A DNA stretch of 64,000 nucleotides from an uncultured Lachnospiraceae bacterium (lineage in GTDB: Bacteria; Bacillota; Clostridia; Lachnospirales; Lachnospiraceae). Location of the stretch: positions 1-64,000 of the forward strand of contig CAMWKB010000002.1 of the NCBI GenBank assembly GCA_947174705.1, written 5' to 3'. Under the pieces are notes generated by a model that worked only from the letters and a program-made list of their open reading frames with translations, searched no databases and was not told the origin of the DNA. Shown here piece by piece: positions 37,874 to 48,677 of this stretch (its first letter is position 1; each line of letters opens with the position of its first letter). The position numbers and the translations under genes are program-made.

Positions 37874-40116
37874 GCTTCAATTAATTCCCTGATTCTCTCA
37901 GACAGACCGGTGTAACGCCTGTTCTGATAGTTGTTATTTATCATTTCGTCAATGGTTGCACTGCTCCCCAAAATCGTAACACAGCTTCTGGCCCTTGTCA
38001 CCCCTGTATAAAGCAGATTTCTGTTAAAAAGCATCTGCGGTCCTGTTAGCAGCGGCATAATGACCGCCGGATATTCGCTCCCCTGGGATTTGTGTATGGT
38101 AATTGCATAGGCAAGCTCTATCTCGTCAAGCTGCGCAAACGGATATGTCACCCGGCGGTGCTCATCATACTCCACTACCACACTGCGAGTATATTCATTT
38201 ATCTCTACAATAATTCCAATATCCCCATTAAAAATACCTAAGCCCTTATCTATCGGGATTCCATATTTACTTATAACTTCCCATTCCAGCTGATAATTAT
38301 TTTTAATCTGCATCACTTTATCTTTTTCACGAAATAAAGTATCGCCGTTTACATATTCATTTTTATTCTCTGACGGCGGATTCAAATATTTTTGCAAAAT
38401 AGAATTAAGAGTCTCTACGCCGAGTTTTCCTTTGCGCATCGGTGTAAGCACCTGAATATCATAGGGCTGCGCCCCTACATAAGACGGGAGCTTCTCTAAG
38501 ATCAGCTGAATCATATGCTTGTACATGACATTAGTGTCATTTCTTTCCAGGAAGAAAAAGTCCCTGCTCTTATTATCCAGAACAACTTCTTCCCCGTTTT
38601 TAATCCTATGGGCATTAAGTACGATATCGCTTTCCTTGGCCTGTCTGAAAATTTTCTCCAAATTAACCACCTGAAAACGCTCGCTCTTTAACAAATCATG
38701 TAAAATCTGACCGGCCCCGACCGACGGAAGCTGATTGACATCACCAACCATTACAAGCCTCGTTCCTACCGACACCGCTTTTAAAAGAGACTGAAAAAGA
38801 AAAATATCCACCATCGACATTTCATCTATTATAACTACATCGGCCTCTAGGGGATTCTCCTCGTTTTTTTCAAAACGTGCCGCTCTGTTGCCTTCTGAAA
38901 CTACTCCGTTAAGCTCTAAGAGTCTATGGATCGTCCTTGCTTCATATCCGGTCGTCTCCGTCATTCTCTTCGCCGCACGCCCTGTCGGCGCTGCCAGAAA
39001 AATATCCATTTCTTCAGACAAAAAATAACGGATGATCATATTTATTGTAGTTGTCTTACCGGTTCCGGGACCTCCGGTGAGTATCATGATACCGTTTTTA
39101 ATACATTCTAAAACTGCCTTTTTCTGAAGTTCATCCAATTCTATTTTAAGCTCTTTTTCCAAGGTTTCAATCTTTTGCAGCGCTCTCTCCTGCCCTGCAT
39201 ATTCCCCCTCGTCTTCCATAACCGAAACATTCAGATCATGCAGCATTTTGGCACAGTTCAACTCAGCGTAATAGTATGTCATTCCATAGACCTTCTGGTC
39301 TGTTTCGCCCTCTGAGGGCATCTTTATTACTATCTTCCTGTCCATTGCAAGATTCTGAAGCTGCGGCTCCATAAGCGCCGGTTCAAGTTCAAGCAGCTCT
39401 CCTGCCTTGTTTAAAAGAATACTCTTAGGCAGATAACAATGGCCATCGGCTCCGGCCTGCATTAAAGTATAGAGCAAGCCGCTTCTGATACGATAATCGC
39501 AGTCCGTATGAATCCCTATTCTTGCAGCGATTCCGTCTGCAATTTTAAAACCGATTCCATCTATGTCCTCGGCAAGCTTATATGGATTCTCTTTCATAAT
39601 ACCATACAGATCCATACCGTATGTTTCATAAATACGTATTGCAAGCGTATTAGAAATGCCGTATTTCTGAAGAAAAGTCATTGCCTCCCTTGCATCTCTT
39701 TTTTCATATACCTGTATTGCAATTTCTTTCGCCTTGCGCTCACTTATTCCTTTTATTTCTGCAAGGCGTTCCGGTTCTTCTTCAATAATACGGAATGTAT
39801 CACTGCCAAAGCGCTTGACTATCCTTGCTGCCAGCGCCTCTCCTACGCCTTTGATCGCTCCAGAACCAAGATAACGCTCCATGCTTACAACATCATCAGG
39901 CGCCACAATCTTATACTCTTCTATTTTAAACTGTTCGCCATAGACCGGATGCGCCACATAATTTCCTGCTGCCTCTATTGTTTCTCCCTGATCTATAGTT
40001 CTGAAATTACCGACACAGGTTATTTCATCGCCATCGGATATTAAATTACAGACCGTATATCCATTATCGTTATTACGATATATAATATGCTCAATATAGC
40101 CTTTTATCTTATCCAT
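37870..40116 (-). CDS. recD2: RecD2-type ATP-dependent DNA helicase
   Basis: 'LTGGPGTGKTTTINMII', 'GDVNQLPSVGAGQIL', 'AYAITIHKSQGSEYPAVIMP', ATGA overlap with comF. Confidence 0.95.
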   Translation of the reverse strand: MDKIKGYIEHIIYRNNDNGYTVCNLISDGDEITCVGNFRTIDQGETIEAAGNYVAHPVYGEQFKIEEYKIVAPDDVVSMERYLGSGAIKGVGEALAARIVKRFGSDTFRIIEEEPERLAEIKGISERKAKEIAIQVYEKRDAREAMTFLQKYGISNTLAIRIYETYGMDLYGIMKENPYKLAEDIDGIGFKIADGIAARIGIHTDCDYRIRSGLLYTLMQAGADGHCYLPKSILLNKAGELLELEPALMEPQLQNLAMDRKIVIKMPSEGETDQKVYGMTYYYAELNCAKMLHDLNVSVMEDEGEYAGQERALQKIETLEKELKIELDELQKKAVLECIKNGIMILTGGPGTGKTTTINMIIRYFLSEEMDIFLAAPTGRAAKRMTETTGYEARTIHRLLELNGVVSEGNRAARFEKNEENPLEADVVIIDEMSMVDIFLFQSLLKAVSVGTRLVMVGDVNQLPSVGAGQILHDLLKSERFQVVNLEKIFRQAKESDIVLNAHRIKNGEEVVLDNKSRDFFFLERNDTNVMYKHMIQLILEKLPSYVGAQPYDIQVLTPMRKGKLGVETLNSILQKYLNPPSENKNEYVNGDTLFREKDKVMQIKNNYQLEWEVISKYGIPIDKGLGIFNGDIGIIVEINEYTRSVVVEYDEHRRVTYPFAQLDEIELAYAITIHKSQGSEYPAVIMPLLTGPQMLFNRNLLYTGVTRARSCVTILGSSATIDEMINNNYQNRRYTGLSERIRELIEA

Positions 40117-40212
40117 ATCAATCCTACTTAACGCAAATAGGCTGCCAGAATCAGCAGCCTATTAATAGTATCCTGATAATTAATCCATTTTCACAATTAC
40201 ATAGGAGTTTAA

Positions 40213-40587
40213 TTATAAATCCTCCACTTTAACCGGATTAATATTCCTTTTCATCTGTTCATACAACATCTGGGCAAGGGAATTATTTCCCTGAGTTTCC
40301 GATGTAACCTGTGACGAAATCTCCTGAATTACGGTATCCTTAAAAACATCTACCATATTGCTTGCATAGCCCTCTTTGTCGTCGTCATCACTAAACATCT
40401 TCACGGTTTTTTCCATGCTTTTGATAACCTGCTCCCACAGATAAGCTTCAAACTGCTTACAGACTTTTAACAGTTCTTCATCATCTGCATCTGCTGCATT
40501 ATTCAATTTATTTTTCAAGTCTTCGGCAGATTTATTATTAGCCTCCACCATATAATCCGTGTATCCTGAAAGTCCTGAAATATCCAT
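40213..40587 (-). CDS. Rod-binding protein (FlgJ N-terminal-like)
   Basis: 'LLKVCKQFEAYLWEQVIKSMEKTVKM...VFKDTVIQEISSQV...LAQMLYEQMKRN'. Confidence 0.82.
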   Translation of the reverse strand: MDISGLSGYTDYMVEANNKSAEDLKNKLNNAADADDEELLKVCKQFEAYLWEQVIKSMEKTVKMFSDDDDKEGYASNMVDVFKDTVIQEISSQVTSETQGNNSLAQMLYEQMKRNINPVKVEDL

Positions 40588-40612
40588 AACATTCCTCCCT
40601 TTTCCCAATCAA

Positions 40613-41431
40613 CTAGCGTTTGAGATTGTTTGCGGTATCCATCATGGAATCTGATGTTGTAATCGCTTTGGAATTCATTTCATAAGCACGCTGTGCCACA
40701 ATCAGATTTACCATTTCATCCGCAACGGAGACATTGGAGCCCTCTAAGTAACCTTGAATAACTTTACTCGGCTGAACATCAGCATTTGTAGCTTCATTGA
40801 GCGGCGCTCCACTCGCATCAGTCCTGGCAAATAATGTGTCTCCAACTCTCTCAAGACCACCGGCATTATTAAACTGGAACAGACCGATTGTAATACCTAT
40901 AGGCTGAGCATTATTCCTTTCATCCGGATAGCACACCTCTCCATCCTGTGAAACTGATAATCTGTTTGCAATATATGAACGGTCTAACGCTATCGGTCTT
41001 CCTTCGGTATTAAGCACCGGAAGTCCGTCCTGATTAGTCAGCGTCATTCCTCCATTTGTTCCAATTGCCCATGTAAAATCACCATTTCTGGTATAATACG
41101 TTTGTCCGTCATTTCCCCTTACTGCAAAGAAACCATCTCCCGCAATAGCAAATGCGGTGTCACTTTGAGAATCAAGCAGGCTTCCCTGTGTAAAAATATT
41201 ATTAATCGAAGATGTACGTACACCAAGTCCAACCTGCGAAGTAGTAGGCTTGGGATCTCCGTTCGCCGTCGTTGTTTTTGTCTGTAATGTCTGATATAGC
41301 AGAGATTTAAACTGTGCATTCTGCGCTTTATATCCTGCCGAGTTAACATTTGCAAGGTTATTTGCAATCGTATCTACGTTTGTCTGCTGTGCATTCATTC
41401 CTGTTGCCGCAGACCATAAACTTCTAACCAT
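40613..41431 (-). CDS. flgG: Flagellar hook-basal body protein FlgG/FlhP
   Basis: 'MVRSLWSAATGMNAQQTNVDTIANNLANVNSAGYKAQNAQF'; C-term 'LIVAQRAYEMNSKAITTSDSMMDTANNLKR'. Confidence 0.93.
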   Translation of the reverse strand: MVRSLWSAATGMNAQQTNVDTIANNLANVNSAGYKAQNAQFKSLLYQTLQTKTTTANGDPKPTTSQVGLGVRTSSINNIFTQGSLLDSQSDTAFAIAGDGFFAVRGNDGQTYYTRNGDFTWAIGTNGGMTLTNQDGLPVLNTEGRPIALDRSYIANRLSVSQDGEVCYPDERNNAQPIGITIGLFQFNNAGGLERVGDTLFARTDASGAPLNEATNADVQPSKVIQGYLEGSNVSVADEMVNLIVAQRAYEMNSKAITTSDSMMDTANNLKR

Positions 41432-41469
41432 TTCTTATTCCTCCCTGTTATACATTACTGCCCGCCGTC

Positions 41470-42246
41470 TTATACTCTACCGTTCTGATTTACTGCATTT
41501 TCCAATGTAGAATCATATGTAGTAATTACTTTCTGATTAGCTTCATACTGTCTCTGAATGGTAATCATATTAACCATTTCCGTTACAACCGATATGTTTG
41601 ACATTTCCAGATACCCTGAATACACACTTGTATCTGCTTCAGCTCTCCTTGCACCCTGCACCGGCTGGAAATAATTCTCTCCATAACGCTCTAAATAATC
41701 ATAGTTCTCAAAATCGGTTATCCCTATAGTATCAACATAAGTTCCACCCTGATAAATATCTCCGGAACGTTCTATCGTAATCTCTTCGTTAGGATCAAGA
41801 CGGATTGGTCTTCCCTGATCATTCAGTACAAAGTCTCCATCCTGGGTTAACAGATTCCCCCGGGCGTTCATTGTAAAATTACCGTCTCTCGTATACTTAA
41901 CCGATGTCTCTCCGGCTTTATTTGTAAACGATATTGTAAAAAATCCGTTTCCAGACAATGCTAAGTCCAAAGTATGACCGGTTTCTTTAAAAGGTCCTCC
42001 CGAATAATCCACATAATTCTCTCCGGTCTTAACGCCAAGACTCATGTTGCCTAACCGTTTCGGCAGATTGCCTGCTTCAGAAGTATCCTTTATCTTGTAT
42101 GCAAGTACCCTGTCAAATGACTGGCTGGTCGCACCTTCCTTCTTAAAGCCATTGGTGGCCGCATTAGCCAGATTGTTAGTCATGGTGTCCATTCTATGCT
42201 GCTCGTTAATCATTCCTGTATAAGCAGTATATAATCCTTTAAGCAT
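41470..42246 (-). CDS. Flagellar hook-basal body protein FlgF/FlhO
   Basis: 'LYTAYTGMINEQHRMDTMTNNLANAATNGFKKE...ITIQRQYEANQKVITTYDSTLENAVN'. Confidence 0.92.
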   Translation of the reverse strand: MLKGLYTAYTGMINEQHRMDTMTNNLANAATNGFKKEGATSQSFDRVLAYKIKDTSEAGNLPKRLGNMSLGVKTGENYVDYSGGPFKETGHTLDLALSGNGFFTISFTNKAGETSVKYTRDGNFTMNARGNLLTQDGDFVLNDQGRPIRLDPNEEITIERSGDIYQGGTYVDTIGITDFENYDYLERYGENYFQPVQGARRAEADTSVYSGYLEMSNISVVTEMVNMITIQRQYEANQKVITTYDSTLENAVNQNGRV

Positions 42247-42266
42247 CTTATCGTTCTCTCCTTCTA

Positions 42267-43259
42267 TTATTCTTCACGATATCCCGCAAGGAACTCAACA
42301 TATTTACCGGTTCCGATTGCAACGGCTGTCATGGGATCCTCCGCGGTCATAGTATTAATTCCGGTCTTAGCGGCAATCAGGTCTTCTAAGCCACGCAGCA
42401 GGCTTCCGCCTCCTGTCAGGACAATTCCCCTGTCAGCAATATCTGCTGCAAGCTCCGGCGGCGTCTTCTCCAAAACGCTGTGGATTGTCTCAACAATCTG
42501 CACCGTTGTTTCGTGAAGCGCTTCTTCAGTTTCTTCAGAAGATACCTTTACGGTTCGCGGAAGACCCGTTACAAGGTTACGTCCTCTGACATCCATATAA
42601 TCAACTTCCGCCCTCTTATATGCCGAACCAATTCTTATTTTCAAATCCTCTGCCGTTCTTTCACCAATCAACAGATTATGTTTCTTACGCATGTATCTTA
42701 CAATTGCCTCATCAAAATCATCACCGGCAATTTTTATTGAAGCGCTGACAACAGTGCCTCCCAAAGAAATAACCGCAATATCGGATGTACCTCCTCCGAT
42801 ATCAACTATCATATTTCCACATGGTTTGGAAATATCGATACCTGCCCCGATTGCTGCCGCAATCGGCTCCTCTATAATAGATACTTCTCTGGCTCCTGCC
42901 TGATAAGTAGCATCCTCTACAGCCTTCTTCTCTACCTCGGTAACACCGCTTGGTACGCACACCGCAATACGCGGCTTTCTGAAAGATTTCTTACCAAGGG
43001 CTTTTTGAATGAAGTATTTCATCATTTTCTCTGTTACCTGATAATCAGATATAACGCCCTGACGCAACGGTCTGACTGCCACAATATTACCGGGCGTCCT
43101 GCCCAGCATAAGTCTTGCATCTTCACCAATTGCTTTAATTTTATTTGTATCCCTGTCAAAAGCTACGACAGAGGGCTCTTTAAGCACAACGCCTTTACCT
43201 CTGATATAAACCAAAATACTGGCTGTTCCCAAATCAATTCCGATATCCGTATACTGCAT
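42267..43259 (-). CDS. mreB: MreB/Mbl-type rod shape-determining actin homologue
   Basis: 'DIGIDLGTASILVYIRGKGVVLKEPSVVA', 'MIVDIGGGTSDIAVISLGG', 'GIVLTGGGSLLRGLEDLI'. Confidence 0.95.
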   Translation of the reverse strand: MQYTDIGIDLGTASILVYIRGKGVVLKEPSVVAFDRDTNKIKAIGEDARLMLGRTPGNIVAVRPLRQGVISDYQVTEKMMKYFIQKALGKKSFRKPRIAVCVPSGVTEVEKKAVEDATYQAGAREVSIIEEPIAAAIGAGIDISKPCGNMIVDIGGGTSDIAVISLGGTVVSASIKIAGDDFDEAIVRYMRKKHNLLIGERTAEDLKIRIGSAYKRAEVDYMDVRGRNLVTGLPRTVKVSSEETEEALHETTVQIVETIHSVLEKTPPELAADIADRGIVLTGGGSLLRGLEDLIAAKTGINTMTAEDPMTAVAIGTGKYVEFLAGYREE

Positions 43260-43427
43260 TTTCTGTGATCCCCTTTCTCCCGGTATCTATATTAAAGAAT
43301 TTCCAATTGCCATCAAACTAAACATTTAAACTTACTAATTGGATAAAAATGCGAAGTTCGCTGCATACATTATAACCCAAAGAAAGAGTTTTTCAAATAG
43401 ATTTAATAATTTTTTTATAAAAAGGTG

Positions 43428-43459
43428 CAAAAACCAGAACGGTTCCCTCCGTTCTGGTT
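43428..43459 (-). terminator. Rho-independent terminator downstream of uvrA
   Basis: aaccagaacgg-ttccct-ccgttctggtt with U-run on minus strand. Confidence 0.75.
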
Positions 43460-43575
43460 CCGGCTTCCATGCCTGTAATATTTATCGGCACGTCTTATAA
43501 TTTTCTTAACCCCTATTTATAAAAAACTGATTTTCACTCAGCCAAAGCTCACTTTCAGAGCTTTGGTTCCCGGAC

Positions 43576-46440
43576 TCATCCCTGTATTCTCGCTTTCTCC
43601 AACATCTTTTTAACATATATTCCCGTATAAGAGTTGGGATTTTCCGCTATCTGCTCGGGAGTGCCCTCCGCAATAACGGTTCCGCCGCCGTCTCCGCCCT
43701 CAGGCCCCAGATCAATAATATAGTCCGCAGCCTTTATCACATCCAGATTATGCTCTATTACCACTACCGAATTACCGCCGTCGGAGAGTTTATGGAGGAT
43801 ATTAACCAATTTATGGACATCTGCAAAATGCAGGCCTGTTGTCGGCTCGTCCAGAATATAAATCGTTTTACCGGTGCTGCGCCTGCTAAGCTCAGTTGCC
43901 AGCTTAATACGCTGTGCTTCACCGCCTGACAATGTGGTAGACGGCTGCCCAAGCTTCACATAAGAAAGTCCCACATCATACAGCGTTTCAATCTTTCTGC
44001 GGACAGAGGGAACGTTCTCAAAGAAAGGCACCGCCTCTTCAACAGTCATATCCAGTACATCGTATATATTCTTTCCCTTATATTTAACTTCCAGCGTCTC
44101 CCTATTGTAACGCTTGCCGCCACAGACCTCGCAGGGCACATACACATCCGGCAAAAAGTGCATTTCTATTTTAATTATACCGTCGCCGCTGCATGCCTCA
44201 CATCTTCCGCCTTTTACATTGAAACTGAATCTTCCTTTTCCATAGCCCCTTGCTTTTGCATCGGGCGTAGCTGCAAACAAATCCCTTATATGATCAAATA
44301 CGCCTGTATAAGTGGCTGGATTGGAGCGCGGCGTTCTGCCTATAGGGGACTGGTCTATGTTGATTACTTTATCAAGCTGCTCTATTCCTAAAATATTCTG
44401 ATGCTTCCCCGGTATGGTTCTTGCCCTATTTAAATCCCTGGCCAGACGTTTGTACAGTATTTCGTTTATTAATGAACTTTTACCCGAACCGGATACTCCG
44501 GTGACGCAGGTAAATACACTCAAAGGAATCTTGACATTAACTTTTTTCAGATTATTCTCTTCAGCACCCTTAACCGTCAAAAATCCATTAGGTTTTCTTC
44601 TTGTGTCCGGCACCGGTATCTGTAGCTTACCGCTTAGGTATTGACCTGTTATGGAGGCCTCTGTCTGCATGATTTCCTCAGCCGTCCCCTGTGCAACTAC
44701 TTCTCCGCCATGCGAACCCGCTCCCGGACCGATATCCACAATATGGTCCGCCGCAAACATGGTATCCTCATCATGCTCTACCACAACCAGCGTATTTCCC
44801 ATATCCTTTAAATTCTTAAGCGCCGCTATCAGTTTGTTGTTATCCCTCTGGTGCAGGCCTATACTCGGCTCGTCCAAAATATAGCAGACTCCGACAAGCC
44901 CCGAGCCAATCTGGGTTGCAAGACGGATTCGCTGTGCCTCTCCTCCGGATAATGAAGCCGTAGCTCTTGACAGCGCAAGGTAATCAAGACCCACTTCTAT
45001 TAAAAATCCAACTCTCGCCCTTATTTCTTTTAAAATCTGTTTACCAATCAGCTCCTGTTGTCTTGTAAGATTCATGTTTCCTACAAATTCATGTAAAACC
45101 TTAATTGACATGGATGTCACTTCATAAATATTCTTATCGCAGACAGTTACCGCTAACGACTCTTTCTTAAGACGCATTCCTTTACACTCCCTGCAGGGGG
45201 TTATCCTCATAAAAGACTCGTACTCCTGCTTACTGATTTCAGACGCAGTTTCCCTATATCGCCTCTCAACACTTTTAATCAGACCTTCAAATGCTATCGG
45301 ATATACGCCTTCGCCGCGCTGCCCCTTATAATGTACATTTACCTTCTTTCCGCCGGTCCCATGAATAAGTATCTCCTGTACCTCATCAGACAGCTCCCCA
45401 AACGGTGTCTCAAGAGAGAACTTATATTCATTGGCCAGCGCCTGCAAAATGGCATTGGTAAAGCTTCCTTCGCTTCCGCTCGACTGCCACCCCATAACGA
45501 CAATCGCGCCATCCTTTATACTCATGCTCTTATCAGGAATCATTAAGTCAACATCAAATTCCATCTTGTATCCCAGACCGAAACATTCAGGGCAGGCACC
45601 AAAAGGATTATTAAAAGAGAAACTCCTCGGCTCTATTTCGCCCACACTGACTCCACAGTCAGGACACGAAAAGCTCTCACTGAATGTAATCGGTTCTCCG
45701 TCTATTACGTCCAGAATCATTAATCCATTTGCAAGACTTAGTACATTTTCTATGGAATCGGTTAAACGTCTCTCTATACCTTCTTTTACGACAAGCCTGT
45801 CCACAACTATTTCTATATTATGCTTAATGTTTTTTTCTAACTTAATCTCTTCCGACAATTCATATAGATTACCGTCTACCCTGACCCTCACATAGCCGCT
45901 TTTCTTTGCTCTGTCAAATACCTTGGCATGCTCGCCTTTGCGTCCTCTGACTACCGGTGCAAGGAGCTGTATCTTCGTACCCTGAGGCAGGGCAAGAATC
46001 TGGTCCACCATCTGATCCACGGTCTGTCTCTTAATCTCCTTGCCACACTCAGGACAATGCGGAACTCCGATTCTGGCGTAAAGCAGGCGAAAGTAATCAT
46101 AGATTTCCGTAACCGTACCTACCGTAGAACGCGGGTTACGGTTAGTGGATTTCTGGTCTATGGATATCGCCGGGGAAAGTCCTTCGATTTTTTCAACATT
46201 AGGCTTCTCCATCTGCCCAAGGAACTGCCTTGCATATGATGAAAGCGACTCCATGTACCTTCTCTGGCCTTCCGCATAAATAGTATCAAATGCAAGAGAA
46301 GATTTTCCCGAGCCCGAAAGTCCCGTCAAAACCACAAATTCGTTTCTCGGTATATCCACATCAAGATTTTTAAGATTATGTTCATTTGCACCCCGGATTT
46401 TAATGTATTCTTTGGGACGCATTTTTATCGTTTCTGCCAT
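43576..46440 (-). CDS. uvrA: Excinuclease ABC subunit A
   Basis: '[40 protein letters not shown]', two ABC signatures, zinc fingers. Confidence 0.98.
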   Translation of the reverse strand: MAETIKMRPKEYIKIRGANEHNLKNLDVDIPRNEFVVLTGLSGSGKSSLAFDTIYAEGQRRYMESLSSYARQFLGQMEKPNVEKIEGLSPAISIDQKSTNRNPRSTVGTVTEIYDYFRLLYARIGVPHCPECGKEIKRQTVDQMVDQILALPQGTKIQLLAPVVRGRKGEHAKVFDRAKKSGYVRVRVDGNLYELSEEIKLEKNIKHNIEIVVDRLVVKEGIERRLTDSIENVLSLANGLMILDVIDGEPITFSESFSCPDCGVSVGEIEPRSFSFNNPFGACPECFGLGYKMEFDVDLMIPDKSMSIKDGAIVVMGWQSSGSEGSFTNAILQALANEYKFSLETPFGELSDEVQEILIHGTGGKKVNVHYKGQRGEGVYPIAFEGLIKSVERRYRETASEISKQEYESFMRITPCRECKGMRLKKESLAVTVCDKNIYEVTSMSIKVLHEFVGNMNLTRQQELIGKQILKEIRARVGFLIEVGLDYLALSRATASLSGGEAQRIRLATQIGSGLVGVCYILDEPSIGLHQRDNNKLIAALKNLKDMGNTLVVVEHDEDTMFAADHIVDIGPGAGSHGGEVVAQGTAEEIMQTEASITGQYLSGKLQIPVPDTRRKPNGFLTVKGAEENNLKKVNVKIPLSVFTCVTGVSGSGKSSLINEILYKRLARDLNRARTIPGKHQNILGIEQLDKVINIDQSPIGRTPRSNPATYTGVFDHIRDLFAATPDAKARGYGKGRFSFNVKGGRCEACSGDGIIKIEMHFLPDVYVPCEVCGGKRYNRETLEVKYKGKNIYDVLDMTVEEAVPFFENVPSVRRKIETLYDVGLSYVKLGQPSTTLSGGEAQRIKLATELSRRSTGKTIYILDEPTTGLHFADVHKLVNILHKLSDGGNSVVVIEHNLDVIKAADYIIDLGPEGGDGGGTVIAEGTPEQIAENPNSYTGIYVKKMLEKARIQG

Positions 46441-46493
46441 TTTGTAATTACCATGCCTTTCGTTTATTGTACAAAGCCACGAGCCTAAGCTGG

Positions 46494-48485
46494 TTATTGA
46501 TTATCCATATCGCGAAGCAATTTCTTCAAATCAACCATCTTATCACGAAGCTCTGCAGCGGCTTCGAAGTTTAAGTCCGCAGCAGCTTTCTTCATCTTCT
46601 TTTCCACATCCTTAATAAGCTTCTCCAGTTCCTTCCTGTCCATAGATTCAGGATCTTTCTCAAAGCGCAGCTCTTCCTTGGCAATTACCTTGGAAATGCT
46701 GATCAAATCCCTGACAGCCTTCTTAATTGTCTGTGGCGTAATGCCGTGTTCTTCGTTATATTTCTGCTGTAATTCACGTCTTCTGTTAGTCTCGGATATA
46801 GCGTTTTTCATTGAATCCGTCATCTGGTCAGCATACATTATGACATGACCGTCAGAATTTCTCGCAGCCCGCCCTATTGTCTGGATAAGCGAAGTTTCCG
46901 AACGAAGAAAGCCTTCCTTATCAGCATCCAGAATAGCCACCAGCGAAATCTCCGGAATGTCCAGACCCTCTCTAAGAAGATTGATTCCTACGAGCACGTC
47001 AAAAACATCCAGACGCATATCCCTGATAATTTCCGCACGTTCCAGCGTATCAATATCTGAATGGAGATACTTCACACGGATTCCAACATCATTCATGTAT
47101 TGTGTCAAGTCCTCCGCCATACGCTTTGTAAGCGTTGTAACCAGCACTTTATTCTTATTCTCTACTTCTTTATTAATCTCAGATATCAGATCGTCAATCT
47201 GCCCCTCTACCGGACGCACATCCACTTCCGGGTCCAACAGTCCCGTCGGCCGGATAATCTGCTCAGTACGGAACAATTCATGTTCAGCCTCATAATCTGA
47301 CGGAGTTGCCGATACAAACAGCATCTGGTCTATATGCTGTTCAAACTCTTCAAAATTAAGCGGCCTGTTATCCAACGCTGAAGGCAGCCGGAAACCGTAG
47401 TCTACAAGTGTAGTCTTTCTTGAACGGTCTCCTGCATACATACCGCGTACCTGCGGAATTGTCATATGAGATTCATCTATTATTATCAGATACTCACCCT
47501 TGAAGTAATCCATTAAGGTAAAAGGCGTTGCCCCCTGAGGCATATTATTAAGATGCCTTGAATAATTCTCAATTCCCGAACAAAAACCGGTCTCACGAAG
47601 CATCTCAATATCAAAATTCGTCCGCTCAGCAATTCGCTGTGCCTCTAACAGCTTATCCTCACCCTTAAAATATTTTACCCGTTCTTCCATTTCTTTTTCA
47701 ATATTTTTACAGGCAAGATTAATCTTCTCCTGTGGAACAACATAGTGAGATGCCGGAAAAATCGCAATATGTTCCAGTGTAGCATGAACTTGTCCGGTTA
47801 AAGGGTCTGTCTGCGCAATGCGTTCAATCTCATCCCCGAAAAATTCAACCCTTATCAGATAGTCGCCGCCCTCTGCCGGATATATTTCCAGTACGTCCCC
47901 TCTCACGCGAAAGCAGCCGCGGTCCAAGTCCATATCATTTCTGGTATATTGTATGTCAATCAATCCCCGGATTACCTGATCCCTGTCCTTTATCATTCCC
48001 GGACGCAGGGATACTATCATTTCCTCATAATCATCCGGACTTCCAAGTCCATAAATACATGAAACGCTCGCAATTACGACTACATCTTTACGCTCTGTAA
48101 GAGAGGCTGTTGCGGAAAGCCTCAGCTTATCAATTTCGTCATTAACTGAGGAATCCTTGGCAATATAAGTATCGGTGGAAGGTACATATGCTTCCGGTTG
48201 ATAATAATCATAGTAGGAGACAAAGTATTCTACCGCATTCTCCGGAAAAAATTCCTTGAACTCACCGTAAAGCTGTGCCGCCAGCGTTTTATTATGGGCA
48301 ATGACTAATGTCGGCTTATTCAGTTGTTGAATTATATTGGCCATCGTAAATGTTTTACCGGAACCGGTGACTCCAAGTAAAGTCTGGAACTGGTTACCTG
48401 CCTGAAAGCCTTTTACCAATGCATCTATAGCCTGCGGCTGGTCGCCGGTAGGCTGATAAGGGGCATGTAGTTTGAATTCTGACAT
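46494..48485 (-). CDS. uvrB: Excinuclease ABC subunit B
   Basis: '[18 protein letters not shown]', '[17 protein letters not shown]', '[31 protein letters not shown]'-type motif. Confidence 0.98.
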   Translation of the reverse strand: MSEFKLHAPYQPTGDQPQAIDALVKGFQAGNQFQTLLGVTGSGKTFTMANIIQQLNKPTLVIAHNKTLAAQLYGEFKEFFPENAVEYFVSYYDYYQPEAYVPSTDTYIAKDSSVNDEIDKLRLSATASLTERKDVVVIASVSCIYGLGSPDDYEEMIVSLRPGMIKDRDQVIRGLIDIQYTRNDMDLDRGCFRVRGDVLEIYPAEGGDYLIRVEFFGDEIERIAQTDPLTGQVHATLEHIAIFPASHYVVPQEKINLACKNIEKEMEERVKYFKGEDKLLEAQRIAERTNFDIEMLRETGFCSGIENYSRHLNNMPQGATPFTLMDYFKGEYLIIIDESHMTIPQVRGMYAGDRSRKTTLVDYGFRLPSALDNRPLNFEEFEQHIDQMLFVSATPSDYEAEHELFRTEQIIRPTGLLDPEVDVRPVEGQIDDLISEINKEVENKNKVLVTTLTKRMAEDLTQYMNDVGIRVKYLHSDIDTLERAEIIRDMRLDVFDVLVGINLLREGLDIPEISLVAILDADKEGFLRSETSLIQTIGRAARNSDGHVIMYADQMTDSMKNAISETNRRRELQQKYNEEHGITPQTIKKAVRDLISISKVIAKEELRFEKDPESMDRKELEKLIKDVEKKMKKAAADLNFEAAAELRDKMVDLKKLLRDMDNQ

Positions 48486-48643
48486 GTGAAAAACCTCTCT
48501 TAGTTGTCTCAATAATAAATGTTTTACCAAATTACATATACTTAATCACATCTTCCATATTGTATCACATATATTTTAAAATGTATATATCCAAACCGAA
48601 CTTTTGTTCTGTTTTTCCCACTAACGGGCAGATTCTGAACCTG

Positions 48644-48676
48644 CAAAAAAACAGCCGGCCGAAGCCGACTGTTTTT
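48644..48676 (-). terminator. Rho-independent terminator of the S8 peptidase gene
   Basis: aacagccggc-cgaa-gccgactgtt, poly-A on + giving U-run on minus; starts 2 nt after stop codon. Confidence 0.85.
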
Positions 48677-48677
48677 G

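Noticed and set aside
39508-40044. 178-aa + strand ORF
   Set aside because: Fully antisense to recD2, Cys/Tyr/Phe-rich composition typical of shadow ORFs.
45431-45895. 154-aa and other + strand ORFs inside uvrA/uvrB (also 44158-45546, 46845-47300)
   Set aside because: Antisense to strongly conserved uvrA/uvrB; no family resemblance.
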